From a virus: DNA of 64,000 bases. Shown here piece after piece: positions 7,859 to 15,210 of this stretch (its first letter is position 1; every line of letters starts with the position of its first letter). Made by a program: the position numbers and the translations under genes. The notes under the pieces were generated by a model, which did not search any database, was not told where the DNA came from, and worked only from the letters and a program-made list of their open reading frames with translations. The stretch lies in IMG/VR virus record IMGVR_UViG_3300037359_000101, positions 1-64,000 of that record. One strand, written 5' to 3'.

Positions 7859-8002
7859 TCAGTTTGCTTGTTGCTGTGCCCGCGCTGTCTGCACCGCTTC
7901 CGGGAGATCGTGCGCGGCGAGAAGAAAAGCCATTACTACGATGGCCACGGCGGCACCGATAAGCCAGCCAGAGAAAAAGAACAAGGCGTAGGTGGGTATC
8001 AT
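7859..8002 (-). CDS. small membrane protein (47 aa)
   Basis: From the ATG at 8002 the protein begins MIPTYALFFFSGWLIGAAVA and continues hydrophobic to about residue 30, then has a hydrophilic helical tail (HDLPEAVQTARAQQQAN). This predicts one N-terminal transmembrane helix. The longer frame to 8206 lacks coding character and overlaps the neighbour. Could be an inner-membrane effector or holin-like peptide; nothing fixes the role. Confidence 0.5.
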   Translation of the reverse strand: MIPTYALFFFSGWLIGAAVAIVVMAFLLAAHDLPEAVQTARAQQQAN

Positions 8003-8006
8003 TGGA

Positions 8007-8225
8007 TCAAGTATCAAGCGTGCCGTGGTATTCGACGCTCCGGGCGACCCCCAAGTCCGGGAATTCCGGTTTTCCTTTGCAGAATCGCCGAGCGGATCGG
8101 CGGCACTCGGTTTCACTTTTTTCGTCGGTGGTGATGTTAAGCCACACCCATCCCGGGTGCCCGTGCTTGTTGTGATGCACGAGCACCCGGTAGAGATGGC
8201 GTCCAATGTGACTAGCTCTTGACAT
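8007..8225 (-). CDS. hypothetical protein (72 aa)
   Basis: Small His/Arg-rich protein (HIGRHLYRVLVHHNKHGHPGW, then SETECRRSARRFCKGKPEF). Two cysteines and many histidines may hold metal. Overlaps the end of the 117-residue gene by 14 bp. No family recognised. Confidence 0.5.
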   Translation of the reverse strand: MSRASHIGRHLYRVLVHHNKHGHPGWVWLNITTDEKSETECRRSARRFCKGKPEFPDLGVARSVEYHGTLDT

Positions 8226-8565
8226 TATCCGGTGCTGGTGGCTGCTGGAGCGAGACGACGCTACTCGGCTCGGGTTGTTGTCTCTCTTCCTTCGGCGGCG
8301 GTTGCGGAATCGACTGGCGTTGCTGGATCACCTGGAACGCAGTTCCCAGGAGTCCGGCCATGCCTTGCACCAGCGGCTTGTATTCATTCTCCACGATGGC
8401 CCACCGGGCGAGCAAGTCGCCGGCATTCGCGCGGAGTGTGGTGGTCACAAAGGCGTCCAGGGCACGCTTCTCCCCCGCGTCTTCCGACACGATGATCTTC
8501 TTCGCGTCGAGTTCTGCGATGCGACTTAGCGCACCGCCCAGTTCTGTCAGTGTTTTGCTTTCCAT
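8212..8565 (-). CDS. hypothetical helical protein (117 aa)
   Basis: Predicted mostly helical (LTELGGALSRIAELDAKKII, then ALDAFVTTTLRANAGDLLAR) with a Pro/Gln-rich disordered C-terminal third (SIPQPPPKEERQQPEP). Sits in the tight early operon, overlapping both neighbours. No recognised family. Confidence 0.6.
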   Translation of the reverse strand: MESKTLTELGGALSRIAELDAKKIIVSEDAGEKRALDAFVTTTLRANAGDLLARWAIVENEYKPLVQGMAGLLGTAFQVIQQRQSIPQPPPKEERQQPEPSSVVSLQQPPAPDNVKS

Positions 8566-8891
8566 AAAGTATTACTTGCGTTTGTGACCCAGACCGCGTC
8601 GGGGCAAATCGCCAGTTCGTCGCACCACCAGTTTCCGCAAGCAGCACTAGCCTGTTCCTTCGTGGCGTGCTCTACAACGGTCGTTTCGCCGTCGGGCCAC
8701 CGGGCACAGGAATTCCATCGCTCCGGGACGCGGTTGCGGACTACCCCCGCGATGTCCTCTGACAGGTCAGCGCGCAGGCAATCCACGGTGGCCCGACAGT
8801 GGGGAGGACAGTTCGCCGCCATCCATTCGATCAGCGGCTGCGCCGCTGCGCCGAATTCCTCAAATTGCTTGGCTGTGAGAGAGGACTTCAT
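8547..8891 (-). CDS. hypothetical protein (114 aa)
   Basis: Begins MKSSLTAKQFEEFGAAAQP and carries cysteine/tryptophan-rich stretches (CPPHCRATVDCLRA, ERWNSCARWPDGE, CGNWWCDELAICPDA). Six cysteines could form zinc or disulfide sites. Overlaps the next gene by 19 bp. No family recognised. Confidence 0.6.
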   Translation of the reverse strand: MKSSLTAKQFEEFGAAAQPLIEWMAANCPPHCRATVDCLRADLSEDIAGVVRNRVPERWNSCARWPDGETTVVEHATKEQASAACGNWWCDELAICPDAVWVTNASNTLWKAKH

Positions 8892-8894
8892 AAA

Positions 8895-9095
8895 CTACTT
8901 GCCGGCGTATTTGCCTGACGCCGCAACTTTGCAACAGGGCACCGAGCCGCCGCAGCAGGGTTTGGCATCCTTGGGATCGGTAAGAGCGCCAGCGGATTGC
9001 TGCGCTTTGATGGCTTCGATGGTTTTGCGTTTCTCTTCGGCATTCTTCCGCTGCTCGGGAGACTGACCGGTCGTGCTGTTTAGTCGAACATTCAT
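8895..9095 (-). CDS. small Cys-containing protein (66 aa)
   Basis: A lysine/glutamate-rich helical N-terminal half (EQRKNAEEKRKTIEAIKAQQ) precedes a cysteine pair cluster (KPCCGGSVPCCKV) near the C-terminus, suggestive of a metal-binding or redox loop. Three bases separate it from the next gene. Function unknown. Confidence 0.5.
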   Translation of the reverse strand: MNVRLNSTTGQSPEQRKNAEEKRKTIEAIKAQQSAGALTDPKDAKPCCGGSVPCCKVAASGKYAGK

Positions 9096-9174
9096 ATTAT
9101 CTTTTGCTGTCGTTGTTATTCATTACCCGCAAACCTTAGCACCGCTGGCGAAAAGGCAAAACCGCTATTTTCAA

Positions 9175-10071
9175 TTAACTCACACCCCGCGCGTCGCTGC
9201 CGCCGCAGAGCCCCGGGCTTGCCGGAAGGGGCGAGGACGTAGTGTAGGTAGCATAGGGGGCCCCCGTCCAGTTCGGCGGCAGCGGGCCCGGACCAGGGTG
9301 ATAAGGCCAGCCGGGCTGCATCGGGGTTATGTTGGGCTGCGGACATGGCGTGGTGGGAAAATAGGGGACGGCGTTTACACACACCGCCAGGTTCTTGACT
9401 TCCTCCGTCAAGCGCTTAATGTTCTCCGTCTGGGCCTGGAGACCGGCGAAAAGGGAATCCACCACTTCCGAGAGCCGCTTGACGGTGGTGTCCAAGGCCG
9501 CATACTTGTCCTGCACTTCCTGGATGCGGGTCCGCCACAGGCCCATCATCTCCTCGAACGTGCCTGAGATCGTGCGCCGCCGGCTGTTGTCGGCGCGCCG
9601 GTCCTGCCGCTGCTTCTCCTGGTCTGCGCCCGTGGTGAGCGCGCCCAGCTTCAGCAGGTGGGCCTCAATGTCCTTGAGCATCTGAAGCGCGTCCGGCTCC
9701 CCCACCATGTCCAGCTTGGCCCGCTCCACGGAGAGGTTTAGCTCGCCGTCAGTGGGCTCGTGAGCCCCCCGGAGCTTGTATTTCCAGAAATACATCTTCA
9801 CCATGTCGGCGAAGCGAAAAGCGTTCTGGAGGTCCGGCCCGCGGAGCAACCCCAGCGTGCGCTGCGCGCCGCCTAGATACATGCGCACTGCCCAAGTCGT
9901 GAAGTCGGGCATGGGTGACACCAGCCGTCGGCTGGCGTCGGGGTTGCGCTGAAGCTCGTTGCAGGTGTCTTCCTCCAAGGGCGACAGTTCAGTTTGCCAC
10001 TGAAGGGTGCCCAGGCGCTTAGCGATTACGTTGAGATCAGGATCGATTGCGTGACGGCCTATGATTTTCAT
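9175..10071 (-). CDS. first gene of the left operon; hypothetical protein (298 aa)
   Basis: The N-terminal region (1-110) contains NELQRNPDASRRLVS, AVRMYLGGAQRTLGLLRG and FADMVKMYFWKYKLRG. The middle (110-220) is charged and coiled-coil-like, with heptad-like repeats near 190-220 (TTVKRLSEVVDSLFAGLQAQ). The C-terminal 75 residues are Pro/Gly/Tyr-rich and disordered. The ATG at 10071 is chosen over the longer frame to 10200 because a TTGACA/GACTAC promoter pair ends 7 bp before it. As the first gene of the leftward operon it is likely expressed early. No family recognised. Confidence 0.65.
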   Translation of the reverse strand: MKIIGRHAIDPDLNVIAKRLGTLQWQTELSPLEEDTCNELQRNPDASRRLVSPMPDFTTWAVRMYLGGAQRTLGLLRGPDLQNAFRFADMVKMYFWKYKLRGAHEPTDGELNLSVERAKLDMVGEPDALQMLKDIEAHLLKLGALTTGADQEKQRQDRRADNSRRRTISGTFEEMMGLWRTRIQEVQDKYAALDTTVKRLSEVVDSLFAGLQAQTENIKRLTEEVKNLAVCVNAVPYFPTTPCPQPNITPMQPGWPYHPGPGPLPPNWTGAPYATYTTSSPLPASPGLCGGSDARGVS

Positions 10072-10078
10072 ACACCCA

Positions 10079-10107
10079 GTAGTCGCACAGAAGTTCTGAC
10101 ATGTCAA
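10079..10107 (-). promoter_or_regulatory. promoter of the leftward (early) operon
   Basis: On the minus strand, TTGACA (10102-10107) is followed by 17 bp and GACTAC (10079-10084), then 7 bp to the ATG at 10071. The pair matches the TTGAC / GACTRT pattern seen before several rightward genes. The region also holds the 10-bp palindrome TGACATGTCA and the inverted repeat CAGAA-C-TTCTG, both overlapping the promoter and suitable as operator half-sites. Confidence 0.6.
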
Positions 10108-10119
10108 CCGATAACAGAT

Positions 10120-10484
10120 AGACTGTTCGCCATGTCGCCTATGGTATGCTAACGGCCTAATCAGGGGACAAGCGAACGGACGTAAGTGCATAAACATCAA
10201 TGAGGCTGGTAATTAGCGCGCTTCGCAAGAGCGTCAATGACCCGGGGTATTCTCCCAGACCCCCCTATCCGGGGCGTGGGGCTGGCGGCCCCCCTATTTA
10301 TATATATATTTTCTATTGGAGAAGATATGGAGCGTTGACGGTCGTGAATAGTGAAAAGATACCCTACATGACTTGGAGTGAAGAGACGAATCCCAATGTG
10401 GGCTAACTAAATATCACTATTCTAACCTAGCAGTCAGAATAGAAACCGACGGTTCGCCGATTCGACAATTCGCCGTGCCGGCGG
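10120..10484 (+). other. divergent intergenic region
   Basis: No convincing gene between the two divergent operons; a 68-codon frame at 10200-10406 has odd composition. Visible features are a GC hairpin GGGGC-TGGCG-GCCCC (10278-10292), an AT-rich run just after it (about 10295-10320, alternating TA), and two direct TTCGCCG repeats (10453-10459 and 10469-10475). An AT-rich block between divergent operons could be a replication origin or control region, but no iteron array is visible. Confidence 0.4.
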
Positions 10485-10513
10485 TTGCCGCGGGGACCTT
10501 TTCTAGGGACTAT
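10485..10513 (+). promoter_or_regulatory. promoter of the rightward operon
   Basis: TTGCCG (10485-10490), 17-bp spacer, GACTAT (10508-10513), then 5 bp to a GTG start at 10519. Same spacing and -10 hexamer as the sites at 15587, 22087 and 30165. It would start the rightward transcript at or next to the first codon. Confidence 0.55.
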
Positions 10514-10518
10514 TGGAC

Positions 10519-10743
10519 GTGAGCAATTTTTCTGGACCCGCGCCGAAGCCGGCGGATGCCGGGCTTTTCGGATCGCACGCCGCACACGGGCTGGCCGCCC
10601 TCAACAAGCAATCCCGCAAGGAGCTTCGGGACGGAGCCCGAGCCCGCTTCTGGAGTCAGAAGCAGGCGGCTGACGCCCGGGCGGCGGCCAGCGCCGCGCC
10701 CACCGTCGCCACCCCGCAGGAAACCTCAACCCCCGCGCAATGA
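10519..10743 (+). CDS. first rightward gene; hypothetical protein (74 aa)
   Basis: Starts at GTG 10519 (or TTG 10513, which would overlap the promoter's -10 box). N-terminal Pro/Ala region, a central charged helix (LAALNKQSRKELRDGARARF) and a disordered Ala/Pro/Thr tail. Ends one base before the next gene. No family recognised; its place before a DNA-binding protein suggests a shared role. Confidence 0.5.
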   Translation: MSNFSGPAPKPADAGLFGSHAAHGLAALNKQSRKELRDGARARFWSQKQAADARAAASAAPTVATPQETSTPAQ

Positions 10744-10744
10744 A

Positions 10745-11548
10745 ATGAGCTACGGAGTAAAAAAGGACGCGTCTCAGACCAGCGTAAAGGCCCAGCAGCC
10801 CCGTCGGACCCGGCTGGAGTTGGAGAACGCCACGAAGATCGCAGGCATCCGGTGCAGTGTGCTCCCCGAGGAGTTTGGTGTCGAGGCCGCTGTGCGGATT
10901 GACGCTGACCAGATTTTCCTCCTCTACGCCACGTTCTGCGGGGACATACAGAAGACAGCCCACGCTTCCGGGGCCACGGTGAAGGAAGTCGCGGCGTTGG
11001 TCGCGCGCAACGATTGGGACGAGCGTATCCGAGGGCTGATCGAAATTAAGAAGACGGACAAGGCCGGCGAGATCGAGCGGGGCATCAGCCGGGCCATGAA
11101 CTTCGTCCAGGCGCACCGCTGCCGCATGTATATCGAAGCCATCCTTCGGGACTTGACTCAGCGGGACCTGAAGGAGGTGTTGAACCTTTTCATTAAGGAC
11201 AGAGTGAGCAAGGAGGGTGCTGTTACCGGCTCCGAGCTTTCGTTCAAGCCCATCTCTGATTTGACGGCGGCGATGGAGAAGGTTCACTGGATGACGTATC
11301 AAGCGCTGTGCGATTCTGCTGCTGAGCGTGTCAAGCGCAAAGAGAAGGTGGACGACGATGTAACCGAGACCGATATTCACGCGCGCATATCGAAGGCGCT
11401 GTCCTCCATGCGCGCTGCTCAGCCCCTCGCTCAACTCAGAGACGCCCAGGAGGACATGGCCGCGCACATTGCCGCTACGCCCTCCGTGACCGGCATCGTT
11501 GACCCTCCGTCTGCGTCAGCCGCGCCAGCCGCGCCACCCCCTCCATAA
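10745..11548 (+). CDS. HTH protein, candidate small terminase (267 aa)
   Basis: Residues about 55-100 contain a helix-turn-helix-like segment: FLLYATFCGDIQKTAHASG followed by ATVKEVAALVARNDWDERIRG. This layout (helix, KTA..TG turn, V..L...N.W) is typical of small terminase subunits, which recognise the packaging site. The rest is helical and charged, with a disordered Pro/Ala tail. TerL lies 8 kb downstream, so the assignment is tentative; a transcription regulator is the main alternative. The start is the ATG three bases after the previous stop codon begins. Confidence 0.5.
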   Translation: MSYGVKKDASQTSVKAQQPRRTRLELENATKIAGIRCSVLPEEFGVEAAVRIDADQIFLLYATFCGDIQKTAHASGATVKEVAALVARNDWDERIRGLIEIKKTDKAGEIERGISRAMNFVQAHRCRMYIEAILRDLTQRDLKEVLNLFIKDRVSKEGAVTGSELSFKPISDLTAAMEKVHWMTYQALCDSAAERVKRKEKVDDDVTETDIHARISKALSSMRAAQPLAQLRDAQEDMAAHIAATPSVTGIVDPPSASAAPAAPPPP

Positions 11549-12033
11549 GTTTACGACCCAGTCTGGGCTAGGCGGTTAAGCTAGCCTAATCATAAGTAAG
11601 TCACTCAAGATTAGGTAGTATAGCCGAAGCGAGAAGATCGCGCGGGCGCGCCGGGGAAGGTGAGTCGTCCCTATATGCTCCCCATACGATACTGGTATGC
11701 TCCCCATACGATACTGGTATGCTCCCCATATGATACCACAACAAGAAGTTGCGAGATTTCGTAACCTCGACCCGGATGTCCGCTGTAGCGGCTATAATCT
11801 GTTCGTCGTTCTGTGGAATTCCCAACAGCCCCACGGATGGCCGCTGGACCGGCTATCCGGCGGACCTGGATCAGGTCCTCGGCAGGCCACCTCCCCCGGG
11901 GTGGCGGGAGGGCCTCGGGGGGTTTCGGCTGGCTGGAAGTCGCTTAGGCGCTATACCGAGGGACAAGAAAAAGGGGATCGCGGGCCGCCCGGCCCGGTCA
12001 GAAAAAGGTAGCAGCTTTTCTGACAGAAAGCGG
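11549..12033 (+). other. long non-coding region with hairpins
   Basis: About 480 bp without a convincing gene. After the 3 x 22-bp repeats come several stems: GGACCTG-GAT-CAGGTCC (11862-11878), GCCACC...GGTGGC (11886-11905), and GGGCCG-CC-CGGCCC near 11985. Near 11566-11586 there is GGCTAG...CTAGCC, and CCTAAT...ATTAGG spans about 11585-11614. The density of perfect stems suggests a structured RNA, a packaging (pac/cos) site or an attachment site; none is proven. Confidence 0.4.
11675..11737 (+). repeat. three tandem 22-bp repeats
   Basis: Two perfect 22-bp units (11675-11696, 11697-11718) beginning ATGCTCCCCATACGA are followed by a third, slightly diverged unit (11719-11737, T for C at one position). 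Each unit includes the small inverted repeat ATAC-TG-GTAT at its junction. Tandem, non-coding and upstream of an operon, they could be binding sites for a regulator or the small terminase. Confidence 0.6.
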
Positions 12034-12062
12034 TTGTGTCTTTGCCGACAGTCTGATAGGAT
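12034..12062 (+). promoter_or_regulatory. putative promoter before 12071
   Basis: TTGTGT (12034-12039), 17-bp spacer, TAGGAT (12057-12062), then 8 bp to ATG 12071. The 15-bp stretch AGCGGTTGTGTCTTT around the -35 box recurs identically at 15164-15178, again upstream of a gene, which supports a shared control element. Confidence 0.5.
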
Positions 12063-12070
12063 TTTTCAAT

Positions 12071-12766
12071 ATGAATGGTTGTCCGTATTGCGTCGAAGAC
12101 AGCGGTGATGTTTGCCGAGCGCGGCGTTCTCCCGGGGGCCGGTACTGCACGAGACCTTTGGGACACGAGGGAACGCATGTGGCGTGCGGCACTGACAAGC
12201 ATGTTGTGGAAAGCTGGGAACAAGGCTCGCCGAATCGGCGAAATTTCGATCCGGTGAATTCAACACCCAAAGAACAAGCAGCTAACTGGAACAAGAACAA
12301 CCCGATTGGAACCCAGGTCACAATGACGAGAGATGGCGGGGAGGTTCAAACCACCAGGACAAGTAGTGCTGCTTGGGTGGCCGCGTGTGGGGGCGCAGTG
12401 GTCCTCATGGAGGGCGTCAGGGGGGCTTACTTGTTGGATCGGGTGAAGCCGGTGAAGTTGACGAAATCAACACCCGAAGAAATCGTGGCTCGCATCAACG
12501 GCTACCTTCAGTCCGGCGGGCTGTTTAACCCCGAGATGGTCGAGCATGAAAAAGTTCGGGACCTTCTGCTCGACTGCCGGGATACCCTCACGAAGCCGAA
12601 GCCGAAACCTCCTTTGGGAATTGACCCCGAATACCTTTGGAAGGACAGGCGCATCGAAGCGCTGTCGGAGGCGATTGACCGCTACGTCTGCGGGGGCTTC
12701 TTGCTTCCATGCGTAACCGAGTGGGCGCTGGAGCGGCGTAAGCTCGAAGGAGTTGCGCCAGCATGA
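12071..12766 (+). CDS. hypothetical protein with N-terminal zinc motif (231 aa)
   Basis: The N-terminus carries CPYC, then a CTRPLGHEGTHVAC block and a later HVVESW, a Cys/His pattern common in small phage proteins and likely to bind zinc. The C-terminal part includes CGGAVVLMEGVRGAYLLDR and several charged helices. It is coupled to the next gene through an ATGA overlap. Function unknown. Confidence 0.6.
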   Translation: MNGCPYCVEDSGDVCRARRSPGGRYCTRPLGHEGTHVACGTDKHVVESWEQGSPNRRNFDPVNSTPKEQAANWNKNNPIGTQVTMTRDGGEVQTTRTSSAAWVAACGGAVVLMEGVRGAYLLDRVKPVKLTKSTPEEIVARINGYLQSGGLFNPEMVEHEKVRDLLLDCRDTLTKPKPKPPLGIDPEYLWKDRRIEALSEAIDRYVCGGFLLPCVTEWALERRKLEGVAPA

Positions 12767-13356
12767 ACACTCCAAAGACTCTCGAAAGCGGACAGCCTCC
12801 GTTGGCTGACGCGATTGGTTCGGCTGAATCGCGTGAACAGACATTAGAGCGGCTCGTGAAAAGTTTACACGATGAACTTACTCATTGCCTGCGCCGGGGC
12901 GTAAAATGGGAATGCGGCCCAGCGTGGGCTGCCGTATCGGAGGCCCGCGAATTGCTGGCACTCGAAGCTCCGCAGCATCACTTTAAGGAGGACGGGTCGG
13001 AGGGCGCGACGGTGGAGGTGCAGCCCTATCGCGGCGCAGTCCTCGTGTCGAAAGCGCCAGCGGAATGCGTGGCACTGACTTTCCGCCGAAGTGATGTGCG
13101 CGCGTCGTGGAGTGCTCAGCTAGTCGGAATCTTTGGGAAAGGTTCCGACGCTTTTCTCGCCGGCAAAAAGGCGGAGGAGAACCCGTATGTGTGGGCGCGC
13201 TGCGGATTCAATCGCCAGCGGCACGACTACTGGCGGCAGGGCTGGGAGTCGGAGCGGGACATTGCTATGGACCAGCGCCTGTTTGACCGTGCTCAGCGCA
13301 TCGGCAGGGGCCGGGTGGGGACCTGCGGGCACGAGGCAAAAGAGGTGGCGGCGTGA
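12763..13356 (+). CDS. hypothetical protein with RMF-like C-terminal motif (197 aa)
   Basis: The N-terminal half is helical (REQTLERLVKSLHDELTHCL). The C-terminal part has the pattern NPYVWARCGFNRQRHDYWRQGWESERD, i.e. NPY....W..GW, seen in ribosome-modulation-factor-like domains often found at phage protein ends. Whether it touches ribosomes is not known. Overlaps both neighbours by four bases, so it is probably translated with them. Confidence 0.55.
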   Translation: MNTPKTLESGQPPLADAIGSAESREQTLERLVKSLHDELTHCLRRGVKWECGPAWAAVSEARELLALEAPQHHFKEDGSEGATVEVQPYRGAVLVSKAPAECVALTFRRSDVRASWSAQLVGIFGKGSDAFLAGKKAEENPYVWARCGFNRQRHDYWRQGWESERDIAMDQRLFDRAQRIGRGRVGTCGHEAKEVAA

Positions 13357-13721
13357 GCGTGGCCACTGTCATAGTGCCGAGCCGGGAGCGCGCCGATTGT
13401 TCGGTCCGCGCCCTGGCGGCAGCCGCTGGATACCCTTATGAGACTGCGGCGAAGGTTGTGGCCGCGTGGGGGAGGAAGTCTCGGGCGAGTATGCCGTGGT
13501 CCAAGTGGGTTCCCGGGATGCTCCGAAACGGTTTCGAGATGGCGCCCGAGGCTGCCGGGGTTACAGTTGAGACGGCCCTGAAGGCGCTTCCTGCGGGACG
13601 GTATGTCTTCCGAGTGCCCCGCCACGTTTTCGCTGTGGTGGATGGGGTCGCGCACGATCACAAGCCGGTTAATCCCCGGCAACGGGTGAAGATGGCCTAC
13701 CGGCGTATTGAATCTGTGTAA
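13353..13721 (+). CDS. papain-like cysteine-peptidase-fold protein (122 aa)
   Basis: GTG start overlapping the previous stop (GTGA). The pattern DCSVRALAAAAGYPYETA (Cys near residue 16), a central GMLRNG...TVETALKALPAGRYVFR and a late HVFAVVDGVAHDHKP (His then Asp) follow the Cys...His...Asp order of C39/papain-like peptidase-fold proteins common in phages. It may be a protease or an inactive relative; substrate unknown. Confidence 0.55.
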   Translation: MSVATVIVPSRERADCSVRALAAAAGYPYETAAKVVAAWGRKSRASMPWSKWVPGMLRNGFEMAPEAAGVTVETALKALPAGRYVFRVPRHVFAVVDGVAHDHKPVNPRQRVKMAYRRIESV

Positions 13722-13753
13722 ACACTTTCAGCAAACATTAACAAAATAACATT

Positions 13754-14392
13754 ATGACATTCAAAGAACTAAACGAAAAGTTGGGTGGTGACGAAGACGC
13801 AAAGAACTGGCGGCAGGCAGCCGGCGGTGGGTGGTTGCACAAGTCGGCTAACGTTGCGGACGAATTGAGGATCACAGAAAATGCCATTGTCTGTGGGAGA
13901 GTGGAGGACAACGCGCGGGTCTTCGGCAACGCGCAGGTCTCCGGCAACGCGCAGGTCTCCGGCGACGCGCAGGTCTCCGGCAACGCGTGGGTCTCCGGCA
14001 ACGCGCGGGTCTCCGGCGACGCGCGGGTCTTCGGCAACGCGCAGGTCTCCGGCAACGCGTGGGTCTTCGGCAACGCGTGGGTCTCCGGCGACGCGCGGGT
14101 CTTCGGCAACGCGCAGGTCTCCGGCAACGCGTGGGTCTTCGGCAACGCGCGGGTCTTCGGCAACGCGCGGGTCTTCGGTGGAGAGTGGGAGCAAAGCCCG
14201 CTTTTCATTGTGGGGACTTCGTTTTCGCTCACTAACGCAAAGCCGGGGCACATTCAGATCGGATGTGAGTGCCACGAGTTTTCATGGTGGAAAAAGAACG
14301 GAATGGAGTTGGCGGAGCAGCACGGCTTTACCCCGGAACAGGTCAAGGAATATACGGCGTATGTCGCGCTGTTTGCCATAATCGGAAAATGA
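13754..14392 (+). CDS. hexapeptide-repeat beta-helix protein (212 aa)
   Basis: Residues about 54-142 consist of 15 near-identical six-residue units of the form A-(R/Q/W)-V-(S/F)-G-(N/D), the pattern of left-handed beta-helix/bactofilin-like structures. Around them are an N-terminal FKELNEKLGG segment and a C-terminal domain (SPLFIVGTSFSLTNAKPGH, ECHEFSWWKKNG). Known relatives appear as phage and bacterial proteins of unknown role; a structural or host-surface function is possible. The DNA repeat makes copy-number change by slippage likely. AT-rich DNA precedes the ATG and no clear SD is present. Confidence 0.7.
   Translation: MTFKELNEKLGGDEDAKNWRQAAGGGWLHKSANVADELRITENAIVCGRVEDNARVFGNAQVSGNAQVSGDAQVSGNAWVSGNARVSGDARVFGNAQVSGNAWVFGNAWVSGDARVFGNAQVSGNAWVFGNARVFGNARVFGGEWEQSPLFIVGTSFSLTNAKPGHIQIGCECHEFSWWKKNGMELAEQHGFTPEQVKEYTAYVALFAIIGK
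13911..14180 (+). repeat. 15 x 18-bp tandem repeat inside a gene
   Basis: The unit is 18 bp, e.g. ACGCGCGGGTCTTCGGCA, with variants at the second (CGG/CAG/TGG), fourth (TTC/TCC) and sixth (AAC/GAC) codon. The frame is kept throughout, so each copy adds one six-residue beta-helix coil. Repeats are similar enough for slipped-strand copy-number changes. Confidence 0.85.
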
Positions 14393-14920
14393 AACTTAAA
14401 ACTGCATTGGTGTTGGCCGGGCTGGTTATGTGTCAGGCCGCCGCGAAGGGAGAGACGGTGCTGTGGGATTACAGCGAGACGGTATCGGGGTTTGTCGTCT
14501 ACTGCCGAGAGGTGGGCGCATCCGATGTGCGGAAGTGGGACATTCCGGACGGAGAAGCGCGCTCGTTGGTGGTGACGGACCTCATACCGGGCTCGGACTA
14601 CGAGTTTTGGGGCACCGCATACAACAAAGTGACCGGGTTTCCTCGGGTTACTTCGGACCCGTCCGGGGTAGTGGTGTATACAAAGGCGCTGGTTGCCTAC
14701 AGCGGTCCGCCCAAGGTGTTGCCGCCGAGACTGTTAAAGTCGGGCGGCGCGCGTATTACCTTTTTTCGGTCCGGCGGGAAAGTCAAATGGCGTGTGGGTA
14801 TCGTCGGATCAGAAAACGTGGCAGCGGCTGGGGACAGCGATAGAGATTGTCAGCGGCCAGTATCAATTTACGGATACCGACACGAGCTATCACAGTTCAC
14901 GGTTCTACAAAATATTATGA
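14389..14920 (+). pseudogene. secreted FN3-like protein, interrupted by a frameshift
   Basis: The ATG at 14389 starts a signal peptide (MKLKTALVLAGLVMCQAAAKG) and a fibronectin-III-like domain (FVVYCREVGA, VVTDLIPGSDYEFWGTAYN). In this frame the sequence loses sense after ARITFF at the T6 run 14761-14766. In the +1 frame it resumes as a second domain (GVWVSSDQKTWQRLGTAIE, then FTDTDTSYHSSRFYKIL) ending in TGA at 14918-14920, which overlaps the next ATG as ATGA. So the gene needs a +1 shift: an extra T in this sequence, a true mutation, or programmed slippage at the T run. Total about 176 residues, probably exported. Confidence 0.6.
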
Positions 14921-15165
14921 GCGATAATGAAGATCGAATGGCGGCGCTGGCAATTCGGCAGATCGGAAAAGCGGGTGTCTGCGAGGAACGCGTGGCGCTA
15001 CTTAACGGGCGGCTGAAAGTATTGGAGCGGGACAACGCGGTGCAGCGGGAGTTGATTTCGTGGGCGGAGACGCTGCTGTGCAACTCGTTGCCCCAGGCGC
15101 ATTGCCTGCCGGCTGATTGGGACCGCATCGTCAAGAACTGGCGAGACCAAGTTCACGAGAAATAG
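14917..15165 (+). CDS. hypothetical helical protein (82 aa)
   Basis: ATG at 14917, overlapping the TGA of the frameshifted gene. Predicted helical throughout (MAALAIRQIGKAG, LLNGRLKVLERDNAVQREL) with three cysteines. The same frame also extends upstream across the frameshift, which would misleadingly give one 258-residue protein; the ATGA junction favours a separate gene. Confidence 0.55.
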   Translation: MSDNEDRMAALAIRQIGKAGVCEERVALLNGRLKVLERDNAVQRELISWAETLLCNSLPQAHCLPADWDRIVKNWRDQVHEK

Positions 15166-15168
15166 CGG

Positions 15169-15197
15169 TTGTGTCTTTTTCTTGAGTGTCGGTTAAA
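15169..15197 (+). promoter_or_regulatory. putative promoter before 15211
   Basis: TTGTGT (15169-15174), 17-bp spacer, GTTAAA (15192-15197), then an A-rich stretch and ATG 15211. The 15-bp block around the -35 box (AGCGGTTGTGTCTTT) is identical to the one before 12071. The -10 box is weak. Confidence 0.4.
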
Positions 15198-15210
15198 CAG
15201 AAAAAAAAAA

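Noticed and set aside
10200-10406. 68-codon frame in the divergent region
   Set aside because: Low-complexity PGYSPRPPYPG and IYIYIFYW stretches, no start signal, and it crosses hairpin and AT-rich DNA.
11601-11834. Minus-strand 77-codon frame and plus-strand frames in 11.6-12.1 kb
   Set aside because: They run through the tandem repeats, lack start signals and protein-like features, and would be isolated against the operon direction.
13911-14180. CRISPR-like array
   Set aside because: The 18-bp units are contiguous with no spacers, keep one reading frame and encode a beta-helix.
13738-14275. Three other long open frames (both strands) over the repeat region
   Set aside because: They are shadows of the 18-bp repeat: repeats with no internal stops are open in several frames. 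Only the 13754 frame has domains outside the repeat.
14389-15165. One 258-residue protein without a frameshift
   Set aside because: The middle part in this frame has no protein-like pattern, while the +1 frame gives a clear domain and an ATGA junction.
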